A stretch of 64,000 nt of DNA from Methylacidiphilum caldifontis (GTDB lineage: Bacteria; Verrucomicrobiota; Verrucomicrobiia; Methylacidiphilales; Methylacidiphilaceae), in NCBI RefSeq assembly GCF_017310505.1, contig NZ_CP065957.1, positions 2,046,001 to 2,110,000 on the forward strand, written 5' to 3'. A program made the position numbers and the translations under genes. The notes beneath the pieces were generated by a model. It worked only from the letters and a program-made list of their open reading frames with translations. It was not told the origin of the DNA and ran no database searches. How positions within the stretch are numbered: position 1 is the first letter of the stretch; the number at the start of each line of letters is the position of its first letter. Of this stretch, positions 63,069 to 64,000 are shown in pieces.

Positions 63069-63101
63069 TAGCTTTTTTTGTTTTCAATAAGGATCCTGTT
63101 C

Positions 63102-64000
63102 ATGAGAATTGAATTGATCAATACGGGTACAGAGATCTTGCAGGGACAAAAAACTAATACCCATTTGGCGTTTTTGGCTCATGAACTTTTTCTGCTAGGA
63201 GAAAAGCTTACTTTACAGATTGCGGCCAGGGATAGCAAGGATCTGGTCGAGATCATTAGAGAAGCCTTTTACCGATCTCAACTTACAATCGTCACTGGAG
63301 GGTTGGGCCCAACCTCTGATGATATGACTAGGGAAGCGGTAGCTGAAGCACTACGTATGCCTTTAATTTTTCATCCTCAGCTGTTTCAAAAAGTTAAGTC
63401 TTTCTATGATGGCGCTGGAATAGCTGCACCCAGTTGGGCTATCCAAAAACAATCCCTTTTCTTAGAGGGCTCTCTCATTTTGGAAAATGATCATGGATCA
63501 GCCGCTGGATCGATTATCGAAAAGGAAGGCCGGCTCCTTATTATGCTTCCTGGACCACCTCGGGAGCTGGAACCGATGTGGAAAAACCATGTTGTTCCAT
63601 GGTGGAAATCTCGATTTGAGTTAAGAAAACCTTTTACGACGATCTGTAAAATTGTTGGGTTAGCTGAATCGGTCATCCAGCAAAGGGTTGAGTCCAAGCT
63701 TAAAAGCTTAGGAGTCGAAGAGATAGGTTATTGCGAAAGCCCAGGAGAGGTTGCCCTCCGTTTATTATTTAAAGACAAAGAGATATTGACGAAAGCCAGG
63801 GATCTTATGACTGAAACCTTTGGTAGCGATTTATATGCCTTGGAGGATAAATCCCTTGAAGAAGTAGTCATAGAAAAGGCAACGTCAAAAAAGGTGAAGA
63901 TTGCTACGGCTGAGTCTTGTACGGGAGGATTAATAAGCAGCAGGCTTACCGATGTTCCAGGGAGTTCAGCGACTTTTATCTACGGTTGGGTTACTTATTC
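63102..64000 (+). CDS. cinA: CinA-like protein, N-terminal part (cut by window edge)
   Basis: A frame from ATG 63102 runs without a stop to base 64000, giving the first 299 residues. The MoCF (molybdopterin-binding-like) domain has INTGTEILQGQKTNTHLAFL, TIVTGGLGPTSDDMTREAVA and GSAAGSIIEKEGRLLIMLPG followed by PPRELEPMW; the C-terminal nicotinamide-nucleotide amidase domain begins with KIATAESCTGGLISSRLTDV and PGSSATFIYGWVTY. These are the standard blocks of CinA, which hydrolyses ADP-ribose-type or NMN pyridine nucleotides. The remaining about 110 residues lie outside the window. It follows secA by 33 bases on the same strand. Confidence 0.93.
   Translation, partial: MRIELINTGTEILQGQKTNTHLAFLAHELFLLGEKLTLQIAARDSKDLVEIIREAFYRSQLTIVTGGLGPTSDDMTREAVAEALRMPLIFHPQLFQKVKSFYDGAGIAAPSWAIQKQSLFLEGSLILENDHGSAAGSIIEKEGRLLIMLPGPPRELEPMWKNHVVPWWKSRFELRKPFTTICKIVGLAESVIQQRVESKLKSLGVEEIGYCESPGEVALRLLFKDKEILTKARDLMTETFGSDLYALEDKSLEEVVIEKATSKKVKIATAESCTGGLISSRLTDVPGSSATFIYGWVTY

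Noticed and set aside
1-64000. CRISPR arrays, tRNA or rRNA genes, prophage or toxin-antitoxin modules
   Set aside because: Intergenic stretches were scanned by eye for direct repeats, cloverleaf signatures and paired small genes; none was supportable.

Overview
The window is a low-GC chromosomal segment from a Gram-negative, outer-membrane bacterium. It encodes Wza/Wzc polysaccharide export, a BamD-like and an LptE-like outer-membrane assembly factor, and a seven-haem cytochrome c. The base composition and the mixture of genes (GH57 branching enzyme beside a DUF4912 protein, Acr3-type ars genes, a long Chlorobi/PVC-style SecA) suggest a Verrucomicrobiota member, possibly a Methylacidiphilum-like acidophile. 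That assignment is inference: there is no rRNA or other phylogenetic marker that I could test here.

Positions 1-28,184 (almost all minus strand) form one large exopolysaccharide/capsule locus. Transcription probably starts near 28.2 kb with a polyprenyl-phosphate sugar-phosphate transferase, then a FecR-like protein, Wza-type exporter, Wzc-type chain-length kinase, a membrane-anchored TPR/carbohydrate-binding protein, a Wzy-type polymerase, a run of GT2 and GT4 glycosyltransferases and methyltransferases, a second polymerase/ligase-like protein, a Wzx-type flippase, two large secreted beta-propeller proteins, and FkbM methyltransferases. The locus is decaying in places: a GT4 gene (13.2-14.1 kb) and a methyltransferase gene (7.35-8.19 kb) are broken by frameshifts or stops. 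The left edge cuts a DUF2971-like gene.

Positions 28.2-35.4 kb are an accessory stretch: a broken FkbM methyltransferase, a secreted seven-haem cytochrome c, and an exostosin-like glycosyltransferase pseudogene split by an insertion sequence. The IS is about 1.7 kb, has visibly higher GC than its surroundings, is flanked by an 8-bp direct repeat, and its own transposase gene carries two in-frame stops. Next comes a compact arsenic-resistance unit (acr3 divergent from arsR-arsC) at 35.4-37.4 kb.

Positions 37.4-64 kb are mostly housekeeping: an unknown secreted protein, a DUF1460 amidase, GH57 branching enzyme, DUF4912 protein, bamD-lptE, an MDR oxidoreductase, thiD, apaG, an RRM RNA-binding protein, tyrS, a SulP transporter, a two-domain siroheme-decarboxylase-like regulator/enzyme, leuD-leuB, and a plus-strand run pyrB-pyrC-carA-trpD-htrA-secA-cinA, the last cut by the right edge. 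No rRNA, tRNA, CRISPR array or prophage was recognised.

I found no clear-cut new defence or mobile system. The best candidates for undescribed biology are the 1,362-residue secreted protein (two CBM9-like modules, FlgD-like domain, propeller, one EF-hand loop), its Asp-box propeller companion, the FecR-like protein with a duplicated C-terminal motif, the TPR/jelly-roll membrane protein between wzc and wzy, and the isolated heptahaem cytochrome.
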